DNA of 64,000 bases from Lachnospiraceae bacterium (lineage in GTDB: Bacteria > Bacillota > Clostridia > Lachnospirales > Lachnospiraceae): assembly GCA_024698145.1 (NCBI GenBank), contig JAILRO010000039.1, positions 1 through 64,000 of the forward strand, given 5' to 3'. Under the pieces are notes generated by a model. The model searched no databases, was not told the origin of the DNA, and saw only the letters and a program-made list of their open reading frames with translations. The translations under genes and the position numbers were made by a program. Positions 44,764 through 53,812 of this stretch are shown piece by piece (positions within the stretch are counted from its first letter, which is position 1; the number at the start of each line of letters is the position of its first letter).

Positions 44764-47447
44764 AAAGATGGATTGCAGCCATAAAAAACCCGGCTCTTGG
44801 CATGCGCCTTCGAACTTTTTATCTCGCAGGAGGCGTTGGAACAGTATCATTATTGATAATGGTTCTGATAAGTCTTTTGATTGGTGAGAATATGTCAAGT
44901 ATTCTGATGGTGTCTTGTTGTGTATTACTGTATGCGTTATTGTTCTATTTCACAATACATTATAAGAAGTTGGATGTGGGCGGCTCGATTATATGCTTCC
45001 TTGTGGTATGCGTACTGTTCCCGATTTGTTTCTTCTGTTCGGGTGGCTTGTATGGTGGCTCTCCGCTCTGGTTTGTATTTGGAGTAGTGTTTATAAGTAG
45101 TCTTATGAGAGGCAAACTTCAGATAATGTTTTTCGTGCTGACGATTATAACGCTTACGGTTTGCTACGGTGTTTCTTATGTGTGGCCGGATGTGGTACAG
45201 GCGCACACAACAGAGACTTTCTTTATGGATTCCTTTGCGTCGGTTCTTCTTATAAGTTTTCTTATATTGTTGCTGATTACATTTCAGGCTAATATTTATA
45301 AGGAAAAGAACGAACTTGCACAGAAACGCAGTGAGGAAGTTGAAGAGTTAAACAGAGCGCAGAATCGCTTCTTCTCAAATATGAGTCACGAAATCAGAAC
45401 GCCTATCAACACAATAATAGGTCTTAACGAAATGATTCTTCGTGACACAACTGACAAAGAAGTTGCCAATGACGCAAGTATCATTCAGGGCGCGAGCAAG
45501 ATGTTGTTAAGCCTTATAAATGATATCCTTGATATGTCAAAGATTGAATCCGGTAAGATGGATATAGTTTCGGTGGAATACGGAACAGCTGACATGCTTT
45601 CAGAGATTGTCAACATGATCTGGTCAAGGGCGCGCGACAAAGGAATCGAGTTCAAAATTGAGGTTGATGAAACTATTCCATCAAGACTTTTTGGTGATGA
45701 AGTAAGAATTAAGCAGATACTTATAAACCTGCTTAACAATGCAATCAAATACACAAAAGAGGGTTCTGTTATTTTGTCTATCCAGTGCGAACAGGCAGAT
45801 GATAATCAGGTCAATCTTGTATATAGTATTACCGATACAGGAATGGGTATTAAGAAAGAGAATATCCCGACACTTTTTGATGTGTTCCAGAGAGCGGATG
45901 AGGAAAAGAACAGGTACATTGAAGGAACCGGTCTTGGACTTTCGATAGTTAAGCAGCTTGTTGGACTCATGGGTGGCGAGGTTACCGTCAACAGCGTGTA
46001 TATGAAAGGCTCAACATTTATTGTAAGACTGCCTCAGACGATTGCTGACAAGCAGCCGATAGGAACACGTAATTTCATGGAGCACGGAAGAATTGTCGGC
46101 ATTGAAAGATACCGGACAAGTTTTGAAGCACCACGAGCGAACGTTCTTATTGTTGATGATAATGAGGTCAATGTTACTGTTGAAAAGAAACTTTTGCGTG
46201 ATACAAAGATGAACGTTGAAGAGGCATTAAGCGGTGAGGAATGTCTTAATAAAACGGTTGCCAAGAAATACGATGTTATTCTTATGGATCATTTAATGCC
46301 GGAGATGGATGGAATAGAGTGTCTTCATGCGATACGTTCGCAAAAGGGTGGTCTTAACAACAATACGCCGGTTATCGTTCTTACTGCCAATGCCGGTTCG
46401 GAGAATCAGCAGCTTTACAAGGTTAACGGATTTGATGACTATCTGTTAAAACCTATTAGCGGCAGACAGTTAGAAGAGAAGATAATTCGTTTCATTCCAA
46501 GAGGGCTTGTCAAAGAATTGTCAGGACCTACTCTTGTTGAGGCGAGAGAACAGAGTACGGGAGTACGACTTCACAAGGTTGCGATATGCATTACAACTGA
46601 CAGTATGTGTGACATACGTGATGAGGTTATAAGGAAATACAGAATTGGTGTTATACCAAGTCACATACATACCGATGATGGTGATTTCTTGGATGGTGTT
46701 GAGACAAATGCCGACGAGATAATGTATTATTTGAAGGAGAAGAAAGGAAAAGCTCACAGTGCTGCGGCTACAGTTGGAGAATACGAGCGTTTCTTTGCGG
46801 AGAATCTTTCAAAAGCGTACAGAATTATACATATTTCCAATGCCGGGGGCGTGCGTGACAGCTATGTTAACGCATGTGAGGCTGCGAAAGCTTTTGGTAA
46901 CGTGACGGTTATAGATTCGGGACAGATATCGACCGGTATAGGAATTCTTGCATACGAGGCTGCTCGCATGGTCAATGACGGCGGATTGCGTGTGGATGAG
47001 ATAGTAGAGGAGTTGGAAGTGCTTAAGAGTAAAATCCAATCTGGATTTGTTGTTGGTTCGACAGAATATCTTGCTAACAGTGGTATGATTGGACAGAGCA
47101 CTCACAGGATATTCGATTCTATAATGATGCACCCCGTAATAAGTGTTTCCAATAGTGAGATAGCATTTAAGAAGGTTATGTGGGGTACGATAGAAGGCCT
47201 CAGGTTATCATTCGTCAAATATATGCTGAGTAATGCAGACAATATAGATAAGAGCAGACTTTATGTTACATACTCAATACTTACCAAAAAAGATAAGGAT
47301 GAGATTGAGGCTATGATAAGGACACAGATTGATGTTGTGGATGTTATCTTCAACCAGTGCTCGGCAACAAATGCTGTTAACTGTGGCCCGGGAACTTTCG
47401 GTATTGCATATATAACTAATTACAAAGAAAGAGAGAGACGCTTATGA
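44760..47447 (+). CDS. Second hybrid histidine kinase with C-terminal DegV domain
   Basis: An 895-residue paralogue of the gene at 38626 with the same architecture: membrane helices in 25-180, HisKA His210 (SNMSHEIRTP), HATPase_c (LNNAIKYTKEG, DTGMGI, GTGLGLSIV), receiver with Asp510 (LMDHLMPEMDG) and Lys564, and a DegV domain from about 607 (ITTDSMCDIRDEVI) to the end (NCGPGTFGIAYI). In the ligand pocket HSAAATVGE replaces the first copy's WTKAPSVDE, and HISNAGGVRDSY replaces HMSISKKVNNSG, so the two DegV domains may bind different lipids. Strong RBS GAGAGGAGGGG; overlaps both neighbours by 4 bp (ATGA). Confidence 0.92.
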   Translation: MKRWIAAIKNPALGMRLRTFYLAGGVGTVSLLIMVLISLLIGENMSSILMVSCCVLLYALLFYFTIHYKKLDVGGSIICFLVVCVLFPICFFCSGGLYGGSPLWFVFGVVFISSLMRGKLQIMFFVLTIITLTVCYGVSYVWPDVVQAHTTETFFMDSFASVLLISFLILLLITFQANIYKEKNELAQKRSEEVEELNRAQNRFFSNMSHEIRTPINTIIGLNEMILRDTTDKEVANDASIIQGASKMLLSLINDILDMSKIESGKMDIVSVEYGTADMLSEIVNMIWSRARDKGIEFKIEVDETIPSRLFGDEVRIKQILINLLNNAIKYTKEGSVILSIQCEQADDNQVNLVYSITDTGMGIKKENIPTLFDVFQRADEEKNRYIEGTGLGLSIVKQLVGLMGGEVTVNSVYMKGSTFIVRLPQTIADKQPIGTRNFMEHGRIVGIERYRTSFEAPRANVLIVDDNEVNVTVEKKLLRDTKMNVEEALSGEECLNKTVAKKYDVILMDHLMPEMDGIECLHAIRSQKGGLNNNTPVIVLTANAGSENQQLYKVNGFDDYLLKPISGRQLEEKIIRFIPRGLVKELSGPTLVEAREQSTGVRLHKVAICITTDSMCDIRDEVIRKYRIGVIPSHIHTDDGDFLDGVETNADEIMYYLKEKKGKAHSAAATVGEYERFFAENLSKAYRIIHISNAGGVRDSYVNACEAAKAFGNVTVIDSGQISTGIGILAYEAARMVNDGGLRVDEIVEELEVLKSKIQSGFVVGSTEYLANSGMIGQSTHRIFDSIMMHPVISVSNSEIAFKKVMWGTIEGLRLSFVKYMLSNADNIDKSRLYVTYSILTKKDKDEIEAMIRTQIDVVDVIFNQCSATNAVNCGPGTFGIAYITNYKERERRL

Positions 47448-48196
47448 GTCAAGTATCAATAATTAGTGTCACGGAAACATTTACAGTAAAAGGAATTATC
47501 AAAAAACTGCAGGAGTTCGGTATGGAGGTTGAAAGTATAAGTGCAACCGACGAAGCAATCGAGCGAACTGTCGAGAATACGGCTGTGTACATTATCATGG
47601 CTAATGATTCTGCGGCCAATATGGTTGGAGTGATTGATGATCATAAGGATGTGTTTACTGCTCATTGTGAACATGTACTTTTGATAGGAACAAAAAATGA
47701 TTCCAAAATCTTTGAGAACTACTTATCTTTTAATGAGGGCTGGGAGTTTTTCGAACGTCCTATAGATGTTTCCGAATTAGTCACAAAGACGCAGCGTATA
47801 ATGGAAGAGGAAAATACGTTTGAGAAAAAACCTTGTATTCTTATAGTGGATGATGATATAACATATTGTGAAATGATAAGAGGTTGGCTTAAGGATTTCT
47901 TCAGAGTAAGAATGGCAAATTCCGGGGTTAATGCAATAACCTGGCTTGCCAATAATCATGCTGATTTGATACTGCTTGATTATGAGATGCCAATTACATC
48001 AGGACCGAAGGTGCTTGAGATGTTAAGAAGTGAGGAGGAGACGGCGAATATTCCGGTTCTTTTCCTTACGGGTGTCGGCGATAAGGCCAGCATCACAAGA
48101 GTGCTTTCGCTTAAGCCTAACGGATATCTTCTTAAGAGTATTAAGAAGAAGGATCTTATTGAGCAGGTGAGTCGTTTTCTGATTGAGGGACAGTAA
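47444..48196 (+). CDS. Tandem receiver protein (degenerate REC + REC)
   Basis: A 250-residue cytosolic protein. Residues 1-122 have a receiver-like layout but no acceptor Asp (strand 3 reads YIIMANDS), so this half is probably a docking pseudo-receiver. Residues 130-250 are a complete receiver with Asp136-138, Asp179 (LLDYEMP), Thr210 (FLTG) and Lys226 region (YLLKS). No DNA-binding or enzymatic output, so it resembles single-domain shuttle regulators such as DivK or CheY. It closes block B and could link the kinases to the HD-GYP gene that follows 29 bp later. RBS GAAAGAGAG; overlaps the previous gene by 4 bp. Confidence 0.88.
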   Translation: MSQVSIISVTETFTVKGIIKKLQEFGMEVESISATDEAIERTVENTAVYIIMANDSAANMVGVIDDHKDVFTAHCEHVLLIGTKNDSKIFENYLSFNEGWEFFERPIDVSELVTKTQRIMEEENTFEKKPCILIVDDDITYCEMIRGWLKDFFRVRMANSGVNAITWLANNHADLILLDYEMPITSGPKVLEMLRSEEETANIPVLFLTGVGDKASITRVLSLKPNGYLLKSIKKKDLIEQVSRFLIEGQ

Positions 48197-48225
48197 TCTC
48201 TTAATAACGCAACTTGGAGGTAGAA

Positions 48226-49935
48226 ATGGTAACAGCATATTACGCAATCAATTTTGTTATTGCGACAATACTTGCATTTATATATGTGTACATATGGAAC
48301 AAGCATTATGATACTAACATTACATTAATTTTTATGTTGATTTGTATCAGTAACATGGCATATTTTTTGATGTACAGTAATACTAATCCTGAAGCAGCAA
48401 TGATTTCACTTAAGGTATTATATTTTGGCGGATGCCTGTTGCCGTGGTTTATAACCATGAGTGTTGTTAATCTGTGCCAGTTTGAACTTAAGAATATTAT
48501 CAGGATGATTATGTTCGTAATCAACTGCCTAATGTATTGTTGTGTTCTTACCGCCGGTCACTTTCCTTTGTATTACAAAAAAGTTGATTTTATTATGGTC
48601 GACAATAAATGGGTAATAAACAAGGAGTACGGACCGCTTCATGCTTTGTTTTATGTGGTCATTGCCTTTTACATGAGTTTGAGTATTGGCATAATTATTT
48701 ATACATACACGAAAAAGAAACAAGTGTCGAGAAAGATTCTTTATCTTCTGGTAATACCTGAAATAACATCAATGCTTAGTTATTTTTTGAATCACGTGGG
48801 AGTGCGTTCGCTTGAACTTGTGCCGGTAACATATAATATATCACTTTTTGTGTATCTGTTAATTGTTAAAAGTATGTCAATGTATGATGTAAGTGATATG
48901 GTTATTCAGTCGATGGTTGAGACGGGTAATACAGGATTTGTATCTGTTGATTTCAAACATCATTATCTTGGTAGTAACGAAACGGCGAAACGCATTATGC
49001 CGCAATTATATGATCTTGCAGTGGATCAGTCACTAGATAGTGTTGATGCTTTCAAAGACAGTGTTTTGTATTGGATTAAACATTTTGAGAAGAATGAGGG
49101 TGCCGGTAACAATTCATATATAATTGAAAGAACGACCGAGGATAACAAGCAGGAATCCTACAAGGTTGAGGTCAATTATCTGTATAACGGAAAGAAGAAA
49201 ATAGGCTATCAGATATTCTTATCTGATGATACACAGAATCAAAGGTATATTAAGCTTCTTGACAAGTACAATTCTGAACTCGAAGAAGAAGTTGCCACAA
49301 AAACCGAACGAATAGTTATGATGCATAATAATCTTGTGCTTAGTATGGCGACAATGGTAGAAAGTCGTGACAATTCGACCGGTGGTCACATAAAACGAAC
49401 CAGTGAAGGCGTTCGTATTCTGATAGAGGAAATGAAGAAGGATAATGAGCTTAATCTTTCTGAAGATTTTTGTGCCAATATTATCAAGGCTGCACCGATG
49501 CATGACCTTGGTAAGATAGCTGTAGATGATGCGATATTAAGAAAGCCGGGACGTTTTACACCTGAAGAATTTGAGGTTATGAAGTCTCATGCATCAGAGG
49601 GCGCGAAAATCGTCCATGAGATCTTAAAGAGTACGGAGAATGAGACGTTTCAGGTTCTTGCGGAGAATGTGGCCCATTATCATCACGAGCGTGTAGATGG
49701 TTCGGGATATCCGGTAGGACTTAAAGGTGATGATATACCGTTAGAGGCAAGGATTATGGCTATTGCCGATGTATATGATGCGCTTGTCAGTAAGAGAGTC
49801 TATAAGGAGAAAATGTCCTTCGAAGAAGCTGATAAGATAATTATGGAAGGTATGGGCACTCAATTTGATGAGAAGTTAAAGAAATATTATGTGAGTGCAA
49901 GACCAAAACTTGAGGAATATTACAGCAAACAATAA
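48226..49935 (+). CDS. 7TM-sensor HD-GYP c-di-GMP phosphodiesterase
   Basis: A 569-residue membrane protein. The first 220 residues form about seven hydrophobic helices of the histidine-kinase N-terminal 7TM type, followed by a PAS-like segment (about 225-345), a short coiled coil and an HD-GYP domain (about 360-565) with MHDLGKIAVDD, HYHHERVDGSGYPVGLKGDD and IADVYDALVSKRVY. All HD-GYP metal and substrate motifs are present. ATG 48226 with TTGGAGG is preferred over an in-frame TTG at 48214. Last gene of the signalling operon; it ends before the bioY promoter and terminator. Confidence 0.93.
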   Translation: MVTAYYAINFVIATILAFIYVYIWNKHYDTNITLIFMLICISNMAYFLMYSNTNPEAAMISLKVLYFGGCLLPWFITMSVVNLCQFELKNIIRMIMFVINCLMYCCVLTAGHFPLYYKKVDFIMVDNKWVINKEYGPLHALFYVVIAFYMSLSIGIIIYTYTKKKQVSRKILYLLVIPEITSMLSYFLNHVGVRSLELVPVTYNISLFVYLLIVKSMSMYDVSDMVIQSMVETGNTGFVSVDFKHHYLGSNETAKRIMPQLYDLAVDQSLDSVDAFKDSVLYWIKHFEKNEGAGNNSYIIERTTEDNKQESYKVEVNYLYNGKKKIGYQIFLSDDTQNQRYIKLLDKYNSELEEEVATKTERIVMMHNNLVLSMATMVESRDNSTGGHIKRTSEGVRILIEEMKKDNELNLSEDFCANIIKAAPMHDLGKIAVDDAILRKPGRFTPEEFEVMKSHASEGAKIVHEILKSTENETFQVLAENVAHYHHERVDGSGYPVGLKGDDIPLEARIMAIADVYDALVSKRVYKEKMSFEEADKIIMEGMGTQFDEKLKKYYVSARPKLEEYYSKQ

Positions 49936-49949
49936 AATAGTATTTTGAA

Positions 49950-49983
49950 ATGTTAACCTTGTGAAGTAATAAGGGGTTGACAA
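49950..49983. promoter_or_regulatory. BirA-type biotin operator upstream of bioY
   Basis: ATGTTAACC (49950-49958) and GGTTGACAA (49975-49983) form an imperfect inverted repeat with a 16-bp spacer, the form expected for the biotin repressor BirA. The right half covers the -35 hexamer of the bioY promoter, so bound BirA would block RNA polymerase when biotin is plentiful. Confidence 0.75.
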
Positions 49984-50005
49984 TTGAGAATCGTTCTTGT
50001 ATACT
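49977..50005 (+). promoter_or_regulatory. bioY promoter
   Basis: TTGACA (49977-49982), 17-bp spacer, TATACT (50000-50005): near-consensus sigma-A promoter overlapping the BirA operator. Confidence 0.85.
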
Positions 50006-50036
50006 AAAGTCCGTTGAGAGCTCAACGGACTTTTTA
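50006..50036 (+). terminator. Terminator of the signalling operon, overlapping the bioY start site
   Basis: AGTCCGTTGAG (50008-50018) pairs with CTCAACGGACT (50021-50031), followed by a T-run. The bioY transcript should start near 50012, inside the 5' arm, so it would lack the complete hairpin. Confidence 0.85.
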
Positions 50037-50052
50037 TATTAAGGGGAACAGA

Positions 50053-50601
50053 ATGATGGATACAGCAAAACAAAGAATTTCAACAAAAACAATGGCTTTA
50101 ATTGCAGTTATGACGGCAGTGACATGTGTATTGTCACCATTTTCAATTCCAATTGGGCCTGTGCCTATTTCACTTGCAACGCTTACAATATATCTTGGTG
50201 TGTATGTTCTTGGAATGATGAAGGAAGCGGTAAGCGTTATAGTTTATCTGCTTATAGGTCTTGTTGGAGTACCGGTTTTCTCGGGATTTTCGGGCGGACC
50301 AGCCAAACTTATCGGACCTACGGGCGGTTATCTTGTCGGTTATGTCTTTATGGCGGTAGTTGCCGGAGCGTTTGTTGACAAGTTTGACGGAAAGATTGTG
50401 CCGAGTGTTATTGGTCTTTTACTGGGAACTGTAGTATTATATGCAATGGGTACTGTATGGTTTTGTATTCAGGCAAAGACAGGAGTTGCATCGGCATTGA
50501 TGCTTTGCGTGATTCCGTTTATTCCGGGAGATATAGCAAAAATAATTATAGCATCATTTTTCGGTATTAGCATACGTAAGGCGTTAAATCGTGATGCCTG
50601 A
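50053..50601 (+). CDS. bioY: Biotin transporter substrate-binding component BioY
   Basis: S component of an ECF biotin importer, an integral membrane protein. The 182 residues have six hydrophobic helices and the BioY landmarks IPIGPVPISLATLTIYLGVYVLG and GLVGVPVFSGFSGG with GPTGGYLVGY. It would work with a shared ECF energising module encoded elsewhere. ATG 50053 (MMDTAKQ) with AAGGGG six bases upstream is chosen over the longer frame, which would begin inside the terminator hairpin. The BirA-type operator supports biotin control. Confidence 0.95.
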   Translation: MMDTAKQRISTKTMALIAVMTAVTCVLSPFSIPIGPVPISLATLTIYLGVYVLGMMKEAVSVIVYLLIGLVGVPVFSGFSGGPAKLIGPTGGYLVGYVFMAVVAGAFVDKFDGKIVPSVIGLLLGTVVLYAMGTVWFCIQAKTGVASALMLCVIPFIPGDIAKIIIASFFGISIRKALNRDA

Positions 50602-50637
50602 AGGAAAGCGTTAACGATACAATCATATATAACTGAT

Positions 50638-50668
50638 GAAAAGAAGGTTTTTCAAGCCTTCTTTTTTT
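50638..50668 (+). terminator. Terminator after bioY
   Basis: AAAGAAGG and CCTTCTTT pair around a short loop, followed by a run of T. Confidence 0.8.
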
Positions 50669-50788
50669 CGTGCAAAAATCGTTCGTTTGTCATATAATGA
50701 AATGAGTGTGTATATGTGAAATTGCATAAAGACTTCATTGGCTTAATGTAGAATGATATATATTCAATTAAGATTAGAGGAAGTGTGA

Positions 50789-52177
50789 ATGATGAACGAT
50801 TATGTAAAACAGGAATCGCGACGTAAGATGATGACGGAAACACCGGTTCCGCAACTTATAGTAAAACTATCAATTCCTACTATAATAAGCATGCTGGTGA
50901 CTTCGTTTTATAATTCGGCGGACACGTATTTTGTAGGAAGAATATCGACACAGGCAACGGCAGCTGTCGGACTTGTGTTTTCGGTTATGGCAATAATTCA
51001 GGCATTGGGATTTTTCTGTGGTCATGGCTCCGGTAATTATCTGTCGAGAATGCTTGGTGCGGGAGAGAATGAGAAAGCCAATGAAATGGCATCTACCGGA
51101 TTCGCAATTGCGTTGATATTGGGAGTTGTTGTAGCTGCCGTTGGCAATTTATTCCTTCATAGGATTGCATTATGGCTTGGTGCTTCGCCAACAACAATAA
51201 ATGATACCGAGAATTATATGCGCATAATCTTGCTTGGTGCACCTTTTATGATGGGGCAGTTTGTAATTAATAATCAGTTGAGATTTCAGGGTAGTGCTGT
51301 ATATGCAATGATAGGTCTTATGTGCGGCGCGGTTATCAATGTTATACTTGATCCGGTGCTCATTCTCGGGTTTAAATGGGGCGTTACCGGCGCAGCTATT
51401 GCAACGGTGTCCGGTCAGATTACAAGTTTTATTGTCCTCCTGATTGGAAGTACAAAAGGTCAGAATATACATTTAAAATTGTCTAATGTACATATTAATT
51501 GGTTTTATATATTAGAGATTACCAATGGCGGAGCACCATCGTTGTTTAGACAGGGACTTGCAGCTGTGGCTACATTACTTCTCAATCACCATGCAGGTTT
51601 TTATGGTGGAGATGCTGCGATTGCGGGAATGTCTATTGTTACAAGAGTAATGATGATGTTGATGTCAGCGCTTATTGGTTTTGGACAGGGCTATCAGCCG
51701 GTATGCTCATATAACTATGGTGCCGGATTAAAGTCCAGAGTCCGTGAAGGATATTTCTTCTGTGTGAAATGGGGCACGGTATTCCTTTTTGTTGTAGGAA
51801 CGCTTTGTTTTATATTTGCTCCTGACGTTATAAGATGGTTTAGAAATGATGATGCGGTAGTAGCGGTTGGACGTGTTGCACTTAGATGTCAATCGGCTGC
51901 ATTTCCATTAACGGCACTTGTTGTTATGACCAATATGATGCTTCAATCAATGGGAAGAGGCTTTAAAGCAACGATTACTTCGTCGGCACGAAACGGAATA
52001 TTCTTTATTCCTTCTATATTAATACTACCCAGGATATTTGGGTTATTGGGAGTTGAGATTACACAAACGTGTGCGGATGTATTGTCAATTCTCATTACAA
52101 TACCATTTGCATATACGGAATTAAAACATTTAAAAGAAGATGACGCCGGTGAAGTTGAGCAGAGACAAGTAGAATAA
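50789..52177 (+). CDS. MATE family multidrug/cation efflux transporter
   Basis: A 462-residue inner-membrane exporter with 12 predicted helices. The start MMTETPVPQLIVKLSIPTI and the segments SFYNSADTYFVGRISTQA and GFGQGYQPVCSYNYGAG are the conserved first and second halves of the MATE fold. It should couple Na+ or H+ entry to export of organic cations; the natural substrate is unknown. ATG 50789 is followed directly by a second ATG, both reachable from AGAGGAAG. It stands alone between two terminators. Confidence 0.93.
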   Translation: MMNDYVKQESRRKMMTETPVPQLIVKLSIPTIISMLVTSFYNSADTYFVGRISTQATAAVGLVFSVMAIIQALGFFCGHGSGNYLSRMLGAGENEKANEMASTGFAIALILGVVVAAVGNLFLHRIALWLGASPTTINDTENYMRIILLGAPFMMGQFVINNQLRFQGSAVYAMIGLMCGAVINVILDPVLILGFKWGVTGAAIATVSGQITSFIVLLIGSTKGQNIHLKLSNVHINWFYILEITNGGAPSLFRQGLAAVATLLLNHHAGFYGGDAAIAGMSIVTRVMMMLMSALIGFGQGYQPVCSYNYGAGLKSRVREGYFFCVKWGTVFLFVVGTLCFIFAPDVIRWFRNDDAVVAVGRVALRCQSAAFPLTALVVMTNMMLQSMGRGFKATITSSARNGIFFIPSILILPRIFGLLGVEITQTCADVLSILITIPFAYTELKHLKEDDAGEVEQRQVE

Positions 52178-52206
52178 CATCTATACGATATGGAATAAGC
52201 AAAAAT

Positions 52207-52240
52207 AAAACGGACACAGAGATTAATCTGTGTCCGTTTT
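52207..52240. terminator. Bidirectional terminator between convergent transporter genes
   Basis: AAAACGGACACAGA and TCTGTGTCCGTTTT form a perfect 14-bp stem with A- and T-runs, serving the MATE gene from the left and the OFA gene from the right. Confidence 0.95.
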
Positions 52241-52259
52241 CTATATTAGTCAGAATTGA

Positions 52260-53633
52260 TTATGCTTCTTTTGAAGCCTTCTTAGCAGCTTTTGCTTCAA
52301 GTGCTTTGTCTGTAGGTCTTACAAGAACTAAGCAAAGGATTAAAGCGATGATGTAAAGTGCTATTGTGAAGAACAATACATTCTGGTATCCAACTGGGTT
52401 AACCTTGATTACGTTACCTGCTGCGTCTGTACCGTGCTCAATCCACTCACCTGAATGGTTAACGATGTAAGTTGCAACCTGGTTACCTGTAAGTCCGGCA
52501 AATGCCCAAGCTGAAAGTGTGATACCGTGAATTGCACTGATGCTGCTCATTCCGTAATGGTCTGACAAAAGTGTAGGCACGTTTGAGAAACCACCACCGT
52601 AGCCTGCATTTACAATAAAGATAAGTGCAAGTACTAAAATTACGAGACCAGTGTTGCCCTCGCCTGTCTTGATACCCTGAGTAAGCATAACAAGTGCAGT
52701 AAATGCGATTGATAAAATGAAGATTAACTTGTAAATAGTATTACGATCTTTCATTGTATCAGCCCATGCAGAGAAACCAAGACGTCCGCCTGCATTAAAG
52801 ACAGCAGATACTGTAGAGATTATTCCTGCAGATGCTGCAAGACCGATACATTTAACAATCATTTTCTCCTGAGAGATAAGTGCAAGACCACAAGTAATGT
52901 TGATGTAGAACATTAACCAGATTCCAATGTAGTTTGTCATTGGCTTGGTCTTTAATACTGACATAATTGAAGGCTTATCTTCCTTGCCTGAAGGCTCATG
53001 CCATCCGTCCGGCTTCTTAAGAAGAAGATGACCTACAAACATCATACAGAAGTATACTGCTGCAAGAATCCAGAACATCTTGTAGATTCCGCCCTCGCCT
53101 AAGTTCTCGAGCATGCTCTGCATGATAGGTGATGCGATAGCTTTAGCAGCACCGAAACCTGCAACTGCAAGTCCTGTTGCAAGGCCTTTACGATCCTGGA
53201 ACCAAAGCATAAGTGTTTTAACCGGTGAAAGATAACCTGTACCGAGTCCGACACCCATGATGAAACCATAACTTAAATATATACCTACAAGGGATACAAT
53301 ACTACCTGTGTGCTGACCTCCGTAGTAAATGAAGAAGCCTGTAAGAGCCATACCTACAGAGAAGCAAATTGTTGCAATAAGAGAAGATTTGTGGATATCC
53401 TTCTCAACTACATTTCCAAGGAATGCTGCTGACATACCAAGGAAGAAGATTGCAAATGAAAATGCCCACTCGGTCGCACCTTTCGAAAATCCAATGTAGT
53501 CGGCAATCTCCTGACTGAAAATTGACCAACAGTAAACAGTACCGATACTGCAGTGAAGCAGTAATGCCGGAATTGCCGCGCGAATCCATTTGTTGCTGCG
53601 CCATCCGGATGAGTTTGATTCATTCTTTCCCAT
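52260..53633 (-). CDS. OFA-family MFS transporter (oxalate/formate antiporter-like)
   Basis: A 457-residue MFS protein with 12 helices. The N-terminus RAAIPALLLHCSIGTVYCWSIF and the segments GVGLGTGYLSPVKTLMLWFQDRKGLATG and NAGYGGGFSNVPTLLSDHYG are typical of the oxalate/formate antiporter (OFA) family. In fermentative anaerobes such proteins may exchange formate or other small carboxylates, but the substrate cannot be deduced. ATG 53633 has GGGAG upstream on the minus strand. It is transcribed alone from the promoter at 53685-53713. Confidence 0.92.
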   Translation of the reverse strand: MGKNESNSSGWRSNKWIRAAIPALLLHCSIGTVYCWSIFSQEIADYIGFSKGATEWAFSFAIFFLGMSAAFLGNVVEKDIHKSSLIATICFSVGMALTGFFIYYGGQHTGSIVSLVGIYLSYGFIMGVGLGTGYLSPVKTLMLWFQDRKGLATGLAVAGFGAAKAIASPIMQSMLENLGEGGIYKMFWILAAVYFCMMFVGHLLLKKPDGWHEPSGKEDKPSIMSVLKTKPMTNYIGIWLMFYINITCGLALISQEKMIVKCIGLAASAGIISTVSAVFNAGGRLGFSAWADTMKDRNTIYKLIFILSIAFTALVMLTQGIKTGEGNTGLVILVLALIFIVNAGYGGGFSNVPTLLSDHYGMSSISAIHGITLSAWAFAGLTGNQVATYIVNHSGEWIEHGTDAAGNVIKVNPVGYQNVLFFTIALYIIALILCLVLVRPTDKALEAKAAKKASKEA

Positions 53634-53684
53634 GACGTTACTCCCTTTTTTCTTTTGATTTTATTTAGTGTTCAAAACATTCCT

Positions 53685-53713
53685 ATTATATATGGTATTG
53701 TGTTATATTGCAA
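53685..53713 (-). promoter_or_regulatory. Promoter of the OFA transporter gene
   Basis: On the minus strand, TTGCAA (53713-53708) and TATAAT (53690-53685) are 17 bp apart, 52 bp before the start codon. Confidence 0.7.
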
Positions 53714-53722
53714 CGGTTTTCG

Positions 53723-53751
53723 TTGTTTTTCTTGCAATTACATGATATAAT
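53723..53751 (+). promoter_or_regulatory. Promoter of the HAD phosphatase gene
   Basis: TTGTTT and TATAAT with 17 bp spacing. The spacer and -10 region also form an imperfect palindrome (TTGCAATT...AATTGCGA, 53732-53756) that could be an operator. Confidence 0.65.
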
Positions 53752-53812
53752 TGCGAGAATCTACCTTATACTTGTGTTGATGTTTAATGAATAAGAAAGA
53801 AGGAATTATATC

